Assembly: GCA_963769605.1 (NCBI GenBank)
Contig: CAVYML010000002.1
Coordinates: forward strand, 372,001-436,000
DNA length: 64,000 nt
Direction: 5' to 3'
Source: Fen-1254 sp963769605
GTDB taxonomy: Bacteria > Bacteroidota > Ignavibacteria > UBA10030
Part shown: one piece after another, positions 53,824-61,885 of the stretch
How the letters are laid out: every line of letters begins with the position of its first letter
Numbering within the stretch: position 1 is the first letter of the stretch
Notes under the pieces: generated by a model
Seen by the model: only the letters and a program-made list of their open reading frames with translations
Database searches by the model: none
Told to the model about the DNA's origin: nothing
Translations under genes and position numbers: made by a program

Positions 53824-54519
53824 ATGAAGATTGGTATTACCGATACATTAAGCGGAGATAATTACGAGAACTATGAACAATGGATTCATTCGGCCGATTC
53901 CGATGTGGAAATCGTGAAGTTATCGTACGACTCCAGTGTGAACGGGAACCTGGAAAATCTTTCGGGACTGGTACTTTCGGGGGGAGGAGATGTCGACCCG
54001 GGCTTGTATCATAAACATGACGATCCGGCAAAAGCAAAGGGAGTCGATACGCGCCGGGATAATTTTGAGTTTGAGCTCCTCGACCGTGCTCTCGATATCG
54101 ATTTGCCTATTCTCGGAATATGCCGCGGCATGCAGCTTATGAATGTGTTTCTGGGCGGTTCGCTGGTGACAGATCTGGTTTCTTCTCGCTTTGAAGATCA
54201 TGATGCTCAGGAGAATAAATTCAGAGAACATCCGGTTTCTTTCTTTCCCAATACGCTCCTCTCGGCTCTGACGAATGCTGTTGAAGGAAATGTCAATTCA
54301 TACCATCATCAATCGATCTATAGGCTCGGACGGGGGCTCATGGTTACAGCAGTTTCGCGCGACGGAGTACCGGAGGCGTCGGAATGGTCGCTGAAGGAAG
54401 GAATGCCGTTTCTCTTATTGACACAATGGCATCCGGAACGAGTTCCTCAAAATTTATTATCGGAAAAAATAGCGCGGTTGTTTTTACGCGAAGCAAACAT
54501 TTATAAGAAAAATAAATAA
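53824..54519 (+). CDS. Class I glutamine amidotransferase-like (gamma-glutamyl hydrolase, PuuD type)
   Basis: A 231-aa peptidase C26-type enzyme. The nucleophile is Cys100 in LGICRGMQLMN, the oxyanion region is VLSGGGDVDPGLY, and the His/Glu of the triad are His203 and Glu205 in TQWHPER. HHQ at 161-163 is a family mark. Homologues hydrolyse gamma-glutamyl amides such as gamma-glutamyl-GABA in putrescine breakdown, but no other puu gene is here. It begins three bases after lpxK. A tandem ACAACTG repeat follows it. Confidence 0.88.
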   Translation: MKIGITDTLSGDNYENYEQWIHSADSDVEIVKLSYDSSVNGNLENLSGLVLSGGGDVDPGLYHKHDDPAKAKGVDTRRDNFEFELLDRALDIDLPILGICRGMQLMNVFLGGSLVTDLVSSRFEDHDAQENKFREHPVSFFPNTLLSALTNAVEGNVNSYHHQSIYRLGRGLMVTAVSRDGVPEASEWSLKEGMPFLLLTQWHPERVPQNLLSEKIARLFLREANIYKKNK

Positions 54520-54522
54520 TTC

Positions 54523-54537
54523 ACAACTGACAACTGA
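54523..54537. repeat. Short tandem repeat ACAACTG x2
   Basis: ACAACTGACAACTGA lies directly before the ribosome site (AAAGGA) of ppdK. It resembles in style the short degenerate repeats at 17294-17378 and within alaS. Confidence 0.5.
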
Positions 54538-54552
54538 AAGGATTAACTCGAT

Positions 54553-57282
54553 ATGACAAACAACAGACACGTATATTTCTTCGGTGCCGGAAAAGCTGAG
54601 GCAAAAGGCGCCGAACTTTCAAAGGAAGTTCTCGGCGGCAAAGGCGTAGGACTTATGGAGATGACCTCGATAGGTCTTCCCGTTCCGGCCGGATTTACAA
54701 TCACGATTCAAACTTGCGCCGAGTATTACAGGATCGGCCGCAAGCTTCCCAAAGGTCTCGATCAGGAAGTTCTGATCGCATTGAAGAAACTCGAAAAGTC
54801 GGCGGGCAAGAAACTGGGCGATGCAAAAGATCCTCTTTTAGTCTCCGTCCGTTCCGGCGCTGCACGTTCGATGCCCGGCATGCTCGAAACCATTCTCAAT
54901 CTCGGTCTTAACGATCAATCTGTAGAAGGCCTTGCCAAAAAAACGAACAATCCCCGTTTTGCATACGACAGCTATCGCCGTTTTATTCAAATGTACAGTA
55001 CAACAGCTATGGGACTTTCCAAAGAGCCGATGGAAGACATGCTGCACCAGATGAAGCATGATCTTGGCGTAAAGACGGATCCGGAAATTCCCGCGGAACA
55101 GTTAAAAGAACTTTGCAATCGTTTCAAAGCGTTCTATAAGGAGAAAAAGGGAGAACCATTCCCGCAGGATCCTTTGAAACAGCTTTGGGGCGCCGTAATG
55201 GCCGTCTTCAACAGCTGGGAAGCGGAAAAGGCCGTCACCTATCGCCGTGTGGAAAAAATTACGGATTTGATCGGAACCGCGGTCAATGTGGTTCAGATGG
55301 TATTCGGGAATAAAGGCGATAATTCCGGCACAGGTGTTTGCTTTACGCGAGATCCGAACAGCGGTGAAAATATTTTCTACGGCGACTGCCTCATTAATGC
55401 ACAGGGCGAAGATGTCGTTGCGGGAATTCGTACACCGCTCAAACTGATCGAACTGGAAGATCGTCTTCCGGTTGCTTATAAACAGCTGACAAAAGTACGG
55501 AAACAACTCGAATCGTACTACAAAGAAATGCAGGACCTCGAGTTCACCATTGAAGATGAAAAGCTGTATATGCTGCAATGCCGAACAGGCAAGCGTTTAC
55601 CGTCAGCCGCTTTTAAGATGGCGGTCGATATGGTGAAAGAAAAACTTATTACTAAACAGCAGGCGGTTTCGAGCATTACACCGGAACAGATTGAAGGAGT
55701 GTTTTATCCTGTGATCGATATAAAGACGGTCGGTGCACAGAAATTAAAAGAGCTCTATCTGGGCAAAGGCATTGATGCCGTTCCAGGCGCCGCTGTCGGC
55801 AAAGCGGTGTTCACTGCGGCTGAAGCGGAAGAAATGGAAAAGGCCGGCATGAAGGTTATCCTGATTCGCAAAGAAACTTCTCCTGAAGATGTCGGCGGTA
55901 TGCATGCTGCACAGGGTATTCTTACAGCGACAGGCGGAAAAACCAGCCATGCAGCCGTTGTTGCCCGCGGCTGGGGCAAATGCTGTATCGTCGGCTGTGA
56001 GTCTCTGGATATCGATTATAATGCCAAGCAGATGAAAGTCGGCGGAAAAATTATCAAGCAGGGAGATGAAATTACGCTTAACGGGACGACGGGCGAAGTT
56101 TTCATCAGCGGTTTGCCATTGATAAAGCCTGAACAGTCGGAAGAATTCCACACGCTTCTGAAATGGTGCGATGAAATTCGTACAATGAAAGTTCGCACAA
56201 ATGCCGATACGCCGTACGATGCGCAGAATGCTATCACGCTGGGCGCGGAAGGCATCGGCCTCTGCCGAACCGAACACATGTTTTTCGACACCGAAGAACG
56301 CCGTTTGGCCATTCAGGAAATGATCGTTGCCGAAAATCTCGAAACCCGCAAGAAGGCGCTCGCAAAACTGCTGCCCTTCCAGCGTTCGGACTTCGAAGGC
56401 ATTTTTGAAGCGATGAATAACAAACCGGTGACGATCCGTTTGATCGATCCGCCTCTGCACGAGTTTACGCCGAAAGACGATGCAGGTGTTAATAACCTGT
56501 CCGCCATAACAGGATTGAGTCCCGAGAAAATTCGCCACCGCTGCGAGCAGCTCCACGAAAGCAACCCGATGCTCGGTCATCGCGGCTGCCGTCTGTGCAT
56601 TACCTATCCTGAAATCCTCGATATGCAGGTGACCGCTATCATCGAAGCGGCGATCAATTGCGCAAAAAAGGGAATCAAGGTCGAACCGGAAATTATGATT
56701 CCGCTCACCATCGATCCGAAAGAATTCAGGATTCTGGAATTACAGACACGCGGCGTTGCCGATCCGTTGATCGAACAAGCCGGATTGAAAGGCAAATTGA
56801 AATACCTCGTTGGTACAATGATCGAGATTCCGCGCGCAGCGCTGCTGGCCGATAAGATTGCCGAGTATGCGGAATTCTTTTCTTGCGGCACGAACGACCT
56901 GACACAGATGACCTTGGGGTTGTCGCGTGACGATGCCGGCCGATTCCTGCCGGACTATGTAAAGAGCGAGAAGGACGGCGGCAAGGCGATCTTTGCCGAC
57001 GATCCGTTCCAATCTTTGGATCAGAGCGGTGTCGGTGCGCTTGTTAAGATGGCAATTGAAAAAGGCCGCTCCACACGCAAGAATCTGAAGGTTGGAATTT
57101 GCGGCGAGCACGGCGGCGAATCAAAGAGCGTCAAATTTTGCTATAGGGCCGGCATGAACTACGTGAGCTGTTCACCGTTCCGTGTTCCGATTGCTCGTTT
57201 AGCTGCAGCACAAGCGGTTCTGGAAGATAGAGCGGGTGCAAAGAAGGCTGCTGCAAAGAAAACAGCGCGCAAAAAGAAATAA
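54553..57282 (+). CDS. ppdK: Pyruvate, phosphate dikinase
   Basis: A 909-aa enzyme interconverting pyruvate, ATP and phosphate with PEP, AMP and diphosphate. The ATP-grasp N-terminal part has GGKGVGLMEMTSIGLPVPAG and SVRSGAARSMPGMLET; the phosphohistidine domain has TGGKTSHAAVVARGWGKCCI; the PEP/pyruvate barrel has GIGLCRTEHMF, EFFSCGTNDLTQMTLG and the active-site Cys in VGICGEHGG. The end is unusual: after the normal terminus it carries a Lys/Ala-rich tail (AGAKKAAAKKTARKKK). A terminator follows. Confidence 0.95.
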   Translation: MTNNRHVYFFGAGKAEAKGAELSKEVLGGKGVGLMEMTSIGLPVPAGFTITIQTCAEYYRIGRKLPKGLDQEVLIALKKLEKSAGKKLGDAKDPLLVSVRSGAARSMPGMLETILNLGLNDQSVEGLAKKTNNPRFAYDSYRRFIQMYSTTAMGLSKEPMEDMLHQMKHDLGVKTDPEIPAEQLKELCNRFKAFYKEKKGEPFPQDPLKQLWGAVMAVFNSWEAEKAVTYRRVEKITDLIGTAVNVVQMVFGNKGDNSGTGVCFTRDPNSGENIFYGDCLINAQGEDVVAGIRTPLKLIELEDRLPVAYKQLTKVRKQLESYYKEMQDLEFTIEDEKLYMLQCRTGKRLPSAAFKMAVDMVKEKLITKQQAVSSITPEQIEGVFYPVIDIKTVGAQKLKELYLGKGIDAVPGAAVGKAVFTAAEAEEMEKAGMKVILIRKETSPEDVGGMHAAQGILTATGGKTSHAAVVARGWGKCCIVGCESLDIDYNAKQMKVGGKIIKQGDEITLNGTTGEVFISGLPLIKPEQSEEFHTLLKWCDEIRTMKVRTNADTPYDAQNAITLGAEGIGLCRTEHMFFDTEERRLAIQEMIVAENLETRKKALAKLLPFQRSDFEGIFEAMNNKPVTIRLIDPPLHEFTPKDDAGVNNLSAITGLSPEKIRHRCEQLHESNPMLGHRGCRLCITYPEILDMQVTAIIEAAINCAKKGIKVEPEIMIPLTIDPKEFRILELQTRGVADPLIEQAGLKGKLKYLVGTMIEIPRAALLADKIAEYAEFFSCGTNDLTQMTLGLSRDDAGRFLPDYVKSEKDGGKAIFADDPFQSLDQSGVGALVKMAIEKGRSTRKNLKVGICGEHGGESKSVKFCYRAGMNYVSCSPFRVPIARLAAAQAVLEDRAGAKKAAAKKTARKKK

Positions 57283-57305
57283 GCTGCGCGTTTATTAATT
57301 CACGA

Positions 57306-57348
57306 GAGGCGGTCCCGTCGATACGAAGGGATCGCCTCCAACTTTTTT
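57306..57348 (+). terminator. Rho-independent terminator after ppdK
   Basis: GAGGCGGTCCC (57306-57316) and GGGATCGCCTC (57328-57338) form an 11-bp stem with one G-U pair, followed four bases later by six T. It isolates ppdK from queA. Confidence 0.88.
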
Positions 57349-57371
57349 CTTCATTAACGAAAGGATAGAGC

Positions 57372-58409
57372 ATGAAGCTCTCCGATTTCAAATATCCGCT
57401 TCCACGAAATCTTGTCGCGAAAACCCCGGCAAATCCGCGAGATCGTTCACGGATGATGGTATTGAAACGGGCCGGTCAAACGATCGAGGATCGGAAGTTT
57501 TATGAAATCGCTAATTTTTTCCAGCGAGGCGACTGTTTAGTCGTGAACGAGACGAAAGTCTTTCAAGCACGGCTTCTTGGGAAAAAGGAAAAAACAAATG
57601 CAAAGATTGAAGTTTTTCTCCTGCGTGAATTGAATGCGGAAGAAAACATCTGGGATGTCATTGTAGACCCAGCGCGAAAAGTGCGCATCGGCAATAAAAT
57701 TTATTTCGACGAAGGAAAACTCTGGTGCGAAGTGATCGACAATACGACCTCGCGCGGAAGAACAGTACGGTTCAACCATAAAGGAGATTTCTTCAAGATT
57801 ATAGACCGTATCGGACTTACTCCGCTGCCGCCGTATATCAAACGGGATGCAACAGAGAAGGATAAAGAAAGTTATCAAACCGTCTACGCAAAAACCGTCG
57901 GTGCAGTTGCAGCACCGACTGCCGGTTTGCATTTTACAAAAGCGCTCCTCAAAAGACTCGAAGCCAAAGGAGTGAAAATTGTTCCCGTGATTCTTCACAT
58001 CGGTATCGGAACGTTCCGTTCGGTGGAAGTCGAAGATTTGACGAAACATAAAATGGACTCTGAATATTTTGAAATACCGATAGACACGGTCACGGCGGTT
58101 AATAAAACCATCGATGCGAAAAAGAATGTATTTGTCGTCGGAACGAGCACGTGCCGGGCATTGGAATCGAGTGTAACGGCAGACGGTCATTTGAAACCGG
58201 CCAAAGGATGGACGGACAAATTTATTTTTCCTCCGTACGATTTTAAAGTGACCGACAGGCTTCTTACGAATTTTCATCTGCCGGAATCGACGCTTCTTAT
58301 GCTTGTCAGCGCTTTTGCAGGGCACGATTTTATGACCCATGCCTATAAGAAGGCAATCAAAGACGGCTATCGCTTCTACAGTTACGGCGATGCGATGCTT
58401 ATCATGTAA
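57372..58409 (+). CDS. queA: S-adenosylmethionine:tRNA ribosyltransferase-isomerase
   Basis: A 345-aa enzyme that adds the ribosyl part of SAM to preQ1 at tRNA position 34, giving epoxyqueuosine. Conserved segments: MKLSDFKYPLPRNLVA, NETKVFQARLLGKK, APTAGLHFTKALL, LHIGIGTFRSVEVEDLTKHK, TSTCRALES and FIFPPYDFKVTDRLLTNFHL with LLMLVSAFAG. Length is standard. It starts after the ppdK terminator with AAAGGA upstream. No other queuosine gene is in the window. Confidence 0.95.
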   Translation: MKLSDFKYPLPRNLVAKTPANPRDRSRMMVLKRAGQTIEDRKFYEIANFFQRGDCLVVNETKVFQARLLGKKEKTNAKIEVFLLRELNAEENIWDVIVDPARKVRIGNKIYFDEGKLWCEVIDNTTSRGRTVRFNHKGDFFKIIDRIGLTPLPPYIKRDATEKDKESYQTVYAKTVGAVAAPTAGLHFTKALLKRLEAKGVKIVPVILHIGIGTFRSVEVEDLTKHKMDSEYFEIPIDTVTAVNKTIDAKKNVFVVGTSTCRALESSVTADGHLKPAKGWTDKFIFPPYDFKVTDRLLTNFHLPESTLLMLVSAFAGHDFMTHAYKKAIKDGYRFYSYGDAMLIM

Positions 58410-58478
58410 GCGATAGGAACTATTCTTTTTGAAACGGAGCAGGGCTTTGCACTTTGCTCCCTCCGTTATCTTAATACT

Positions 58479-59198
58479 ATGAAACGAATACGACCCAAAG
58501 TCTATGCTGTCATTCCAGCCGCAGGATCCGGAACGCGAATCGGCGGAGATATTAAAAAACAATTTCTTCCGCTTCAGCACAAACCGATTCTTATCCATAC
58601 ACTGCAGAGGTTCGAACGGTGTTCCGATGTCGATGAGATAGCCATTGCCGTGCCGGAATCGTCTATCGTCGAAATGGAGGCGATTCTTTCGCAATTCCGT
58701 TTGCATAAAATCAGCAAGGTGATCGCCGGCGGCGTGAAACGTCAGGATTCTGTCGCCAATGTTTTACTGCGTCTCGATTTAAAGGACGGCGATATTGTTC
58801 TGATCCATGACGGGGTGCGGCCATTCATCGAATCGAAACGTATTTCCCATCTTGTGAAAATGTGTAAAGAATATGGCGCCGCGGTATTGGCGGTGCAGCC
58901 GAAAGATACGGTGAGGCGTTCGACCGGAGGCGGGTTTTTCGACAGTACCTTAGACAGAACGGCACTCTGGCTTATTCAAACACCGCAGGCGTTTCGCGCT
59001 TCCATTTTGCTCAAGGCTTTTGAAAAAGCTCGAAAAGATAGATTCTCTTCGACGGATGAAGCGGCGCTGGTCGAACGGCTCGGCATCAAAGCACGCATTG
59101 CCGAAGGAAGCTACGATAACATCAAGATCACGACGCCGGAAGATCTCGAACTCGGCAAGTTGATTCTTGAGCGATGGCAGGCAAAAGGGTTGATATAG
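58479..59198 (+). CDS. ispD: 2-C-methyl-D-erythritol 4-phosphate cytidylyltransferase
   Basis: A 239-aa cytidylyltransferase of the MEP isoprenoid pathway. The nucleotide-binding motif is VIPAAGSGTRIGGDIKKQFL, followed by AGGVKRQDSVANVL, LIHDGVRPFI, QTPQAFRASIL and the C-terminal YDNIKITTPEDLELGKLIL. All key basic residues of the family appear present. It is alone in its spacing: 69 bases after queA and 173 before plsY. ispF is not adjacent. Confidence 0.94.
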   Translation: MKRIRPKVYAVIPAAGSGTRIGGDIKKQFLPLQHKPILIHTLQRFERCSDVDEIAIAVPESSIVEMEAILSQFRLHKISKVIAGGVKRQDSVANVLLRLDLKDGDIVLIHDGVRPFIESKRISHLVKMCKEYGAAVLAVQPKDTVRRSTGGGFFDSTLDRTALWLIQTPQAFRASILLKAFEKARKDRFSSTDEAALVERLGIKARIAEGSYDNIKITTPEDLELGKLILERWQAKGLI

Positions 59199-59235
59199 CT
59201 TGCTTTTTGCCCGTGAAGTTCATATTATATAAGAT

Positions 59236-59336
59236 AGAGACATAGACGAAAAGTCGGTTCTGTGGGAATTCGTGTCTTATTCTAAGACGGATTCGCGACA
59301 TCTATTTGCAACTCATGAGTTCTCGTCCACGTCTCT
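59236..59336 (+). ncRNA. Possible folded leader upstream of plsY
   Basis: The gap holds nested complementary segments. AGAGACATAGACGA (59236-59249) pairs with TCGTCCACGTCTCT (59323-59336) apart from two A-C mismatches. Inside lie the hairpin GTCTTA-TTC-TAAGAC (59274-59288) and a 12-base palindrome AACTCATGAGTT (59310-59321). This could be a structured 5' leader. No known riboswitch motif was recognised. Confidence 0.35.
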
Positions 59337-59371
59337 AGAGTATTAGTTTTGTTTGTGAAAAGGAAAGATAT

Positions 59372-60073
59372 ATGGTGAATCTCGCAATCGTCGTCCTTTT
59401 GAGCTATATCATCGGATCTATCCCTACCGCTATTATTTTTTCAAAATGGCGGCACGGATTCGATATTCGTACTCAGGGAAGCGGAAACGCCGGCGGAACG
59501 AATGTTTTTCGCGTTCTGGGATGGAAGTCCGGATTATTCGTAATATTGATCGATTTGGCAAAAGGACTGGTTGCCACATCCGTTATATCGCGGTTATTTT
59601 GGGATCCGACGCTTCCTTTTTACAATCGTACGCCATTTGACGATTTAACGATTATTCAAATGATTTGCGGCGGAGCTGCTATCATCGGCCATGTCTGGAC
59701 AGTGTTTGCCGGTTTTAAAGGCGGCAAAGGAATTGCTACGGCTGCCGGAATGCTGCTTGGAATAGCTCCTACGGAATTCATTGTTTCCGTGCTTGTATTC
59801 TTAATATTTTTTTCCGCCTTTCGCTATGTCTCGCTCGGTTCGATCATGGCTTCTATTGCATTTCCACTAACCCTCATCATTCGGTATAATATTCTTTCGG
59901 ACGAAATTCATAGTTATAAAACGCTGGTTTTTTTCAGCATGGGAATTGCGGTTTTTCTTCTCTATTCACATCGTGCAAACATCAAACGATTAGTTCAGGG
60001 CAGCGAGAAAAAGGTTACCAGTTTGAAAGGGAAAACCGAAGTCGCTCAGTTGACCGTCGATTCCAAAGAATAA
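59372..60073 (+). CDS. plsY: Acyl-phosphate:glycerol-3-phosphate acyltransferase
   Basis: A 233-aa inner-membrane enzyme with about five helices that adds the first acyl chain to glycerol 3-phosphate. Motif 1 is GSGNAGGTNVFRVLGWKSG, motif 2 is GHVWTVFAGFKGGKGIATAA and the N-terminal YIIGSIPTAIIFSKW is typical. A short extra C-terminal tail (about 205-233) is polar. It is followed 36 bases later by gpsA, which makes its substrate, so the two form a functional pair. Confidence 0.94.
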   Translation: MVNLAIVVLLSYIIGSIPTAIIFSKWRHGFDIRTQGSGNAGGTNVFRVLGWKSGLFVILIDLAKGLVATSVISRLFWDPTLPFYNRTPFDDLTIIQMICGGAAIIGHVWTVFAGFKGGKGIATAAGMLLGIAPTEFIVSVLVFLIFFSAFRYVSLGSIMASIAFPLTLIIRYNILSDEIHSYKTLVFFSMGIAVFLLYSHRANIKRLVQGSEKKVTSLKGKTEVAQLTVDSKE

Positions 60074-60109
60074 AAGTTTCTTTAACCGATAGACACAGGC
60101 AATGCTACA

Positions 60110-61111
60110 ATGAAAGTGACCGTTCTTGGCGCCGGAAGCTGGGGCACAACTCTCGCGCTCGTATTGCTTGATAATCATCACGAGGTAAATCTGTGGACGT
60201 TCAGCGCCGAAGAAGCAGAATGGCTGCGCGATAGACACGAATGCCAATTTCTCCCCGGTTTAAAACTTCCTCGTGAACTTTTTATTTCGACAGATATTGA
60301 AGAATCATGTGTCAGACGCGATATGATAGTAGCTGCAGTGCCTTCTCAGTTTCTTCGTTCAGTTCTTCAGCGAATTTCTCATCTCGATCTAACCGATACT
60401 GTTATTTGCAACGTTGCAAAGGGTATTGAAAACGGTTCGCTCATGACGATGTCCGAGGTCCTGCTCGATGTCCTGATGCATGAAAGGAAAGAAAATCTTG
60501 CCGTTCTTTCCGGCCCGAGTCATGCAGAAGAAGTGAGTATTAAAATTCCAACCATGGTCGTTGCGGCGGCATTCAAACCAAAAGTTGCACGCATTGTTCA
60601 GGATGCATTTATTACCGATTATTTCAGGGTTTACGTAAACGAAGATCTCCGCGGCGTGGAGCTTGGCGGTGCGATCAAAAACGTCATTGCAGTTGCTGCT
60701 GGATTGAGCGATGGCGCCGGGTTCGGCGACAATACAAAGGCCGCCATCATGACGCGCGGTATTTTCGAAATTACGCGGCTGGGTTCAAAAATGGGAGCGC
60801 TCCCGGTGACCTTTGCCGGACTTTCCGGTGTAGGTGACCTTATCGTTACATGCATGAGCCGTCACAGCCGGAACCGTTTTGTAGGGGAAGAAATCGGCAA
60901 AGGGCGTACGGTCAGCGATGTCTTGAGCGAAATGAAAATGATTGCAGAAGGAGTTCCTACTGCAAAATCGGTACATCAATTGGCAAAAAAAAATCATATC
61001 GATATGCCCATGGCGGAAGAGGTTTATAAAGTTCTCTTCGAGGACAAGAATGCCCGACAGGCAACACTCGATCTCATGGGACGGGATACGCGGGGAGAAG
61101 GAGCTCACTAA
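60110..61111 (+). CDS. gpsA: Glycerol-3-phosphate dehydrogenase [NAD(P)+]
   Basis: A 333-aa dehydrogenase reducing dihydroxyacetone phosphate to sn-glycerol 3-phosphate. The Rossmann motif is LGAGSWGTTLALVL at the N-terminus; AVPSQFLRSVL, LSGPSHAEEV, the catalytic Lys region LGGAIKNVIAVAAGLSDGAG, and GVGDLIVTCMSRHSRNR follow. Length and order are normal. It feeds PlsY upstream. It is not a glycerol-1-phosphate dehydrogenase, so it does not supply the GGGP synthase homologue at 36 kb. Confidence 0.95.
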   Translation: MKVTVLGAGSWGTTLALVLLDNHHEVNLWTFSAEEAEWLRDRHECQFLPGLKLPRELFISTDIEESCVRRDMIVAAVPSQFLRSVLQRISHLDLTDTVICNVAKGIENGSLMTMSEVLLDVLMHERKENLAVLSGPSHAEEVSIKIPTMVVAAAFKPKVARIVQDAFITDYFRVYVNEDLRGVELGGAIKNVIAVAAGLSDGAGFGDNTKAAIMTRGIFEITRLGSKMGALPVTFAGLSGVGDLIVTCMSRHSRNRFVGEEIGKGRTVSDVLSEMKMIAEGVPTAKSVHQLAKKNHIDMPMAEEVYKVLFEDKNARQATLDLMGRDTRGEGAH

Positions 61112-61885
61112 CTTTTGCCCCAAAAATATTTCTCAAAGCTTTTCAATCCATGCTACAAAAACTCTTTCAGATTGGAGAGGAAAAATGATTCCCTTGTGGA
61201 AAAGAAAAGTTCTGTGAGGAATCGATTGATCGCTGTCTTGTGACTTCTATCCTGCATATTTCAGATATCTACTATAAGTCTCCGTCCCCCAAAATAAAGG
61301 GGACAACAGTGATAACTGAATATAGTCTATAGACGCAACAACACGCCAATGAACATCTTCAATACGCCCGCAGTAAATTTTTCTCAGAAAGAGTAACTTC
61401 ATGACTGCTTTAGCGAGATGAATTATTGAAGAGTTACCTTTTTAAAAACCGGGATAATAAGTGTCAATATTTTAAAGAAAAGGTGTGACTATTCAGCGTG
61501 AGTTTTATATTTGTAAATTAAGTTGCCGCGATGATATTCTGTGGCCGACACGCTCTCCTGCGGCGGGCGAGGTGGTGTCGGAACTTCCCGCGGCCGCCCG
61601 CCAGAAGATGATGCAGGTCGGGTAAACCGGTTGCGGCTACAGAATAATATTGGACACTGAGCAATTACGAAAAGGCATAATTATCCAATTTGTTTTTAAG
61701 AAAAATCTTTACAATTTATAAGTATAGCAGCCATCTATCCATCGAAAAAAAGGTTGAATCGAAGGGTAGAGTACGTTTGTTAGGTGTGCATCACTCTTTG
61801 AGAAGGAATGACAACGAACTTATTTCGCGTTTCTTGACATTCGATGCACGAAAGAACATTTGTTGGACGATAGAAAGGTATATGG
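61112..61885. other. 774-base non-coding gap
   Basis: No convincing gene is present. It holds a short hairpin GTCCCC/GGGGAC (61284-61304), AT-rich sequence (61310-61530) and a GC-rich foldable segment (61536-61645, listed separately). An open frame at 61690-61899 overlaps the next gene's start and shows no family likeness. Confidence 0.65.
61536..61645. ncRNA. GC-rich foldable segment, candidate structured RNA or small repeat
   Basis: A strongly GC-rich block in AT-rich surroundings. ATTCTGTGGCCG (61536-61547) pairs with CGGCTACAGAAT (61634-61645) along 12 positions with one G-T. Inner complementary pairs include CCGACAC/GTGTCGG (61545-61551, 61575-61581) and GGCGGGCG/CGCCCGCC (61562-61569, 61595-61602). 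The first of these competes with the outer stem, so alternative folds are possible. It lies about 240 bases upstream of a KimA-like permease. It does not match any riboswitch I recognise, including ydaO (c-di-AMP). Confidence 0.45.

Noticed and set aside
57537..58706. 389-codon minus-strand frame over queA and ispD
   Set aside because: It lies opposite two well-conserved genes and resembles no protein family.
61536..61645. c-di-AMP (ydaO) riboswitch, cobalamin riboswitch, SRP RNA, hammerhead or HDV ribozyme
   Set aside because: None of the conserved sequence blocks I know for these RNAs is present; kept only as an unassigned candidate.
61741..61800. Possible tRNA, from GGTTGAATCGAAGGG-like text
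   Set aside because: No acceptor stem, D-arm or anticodon arm can be formed around it; no tRNA was found elsewhere in the window either.
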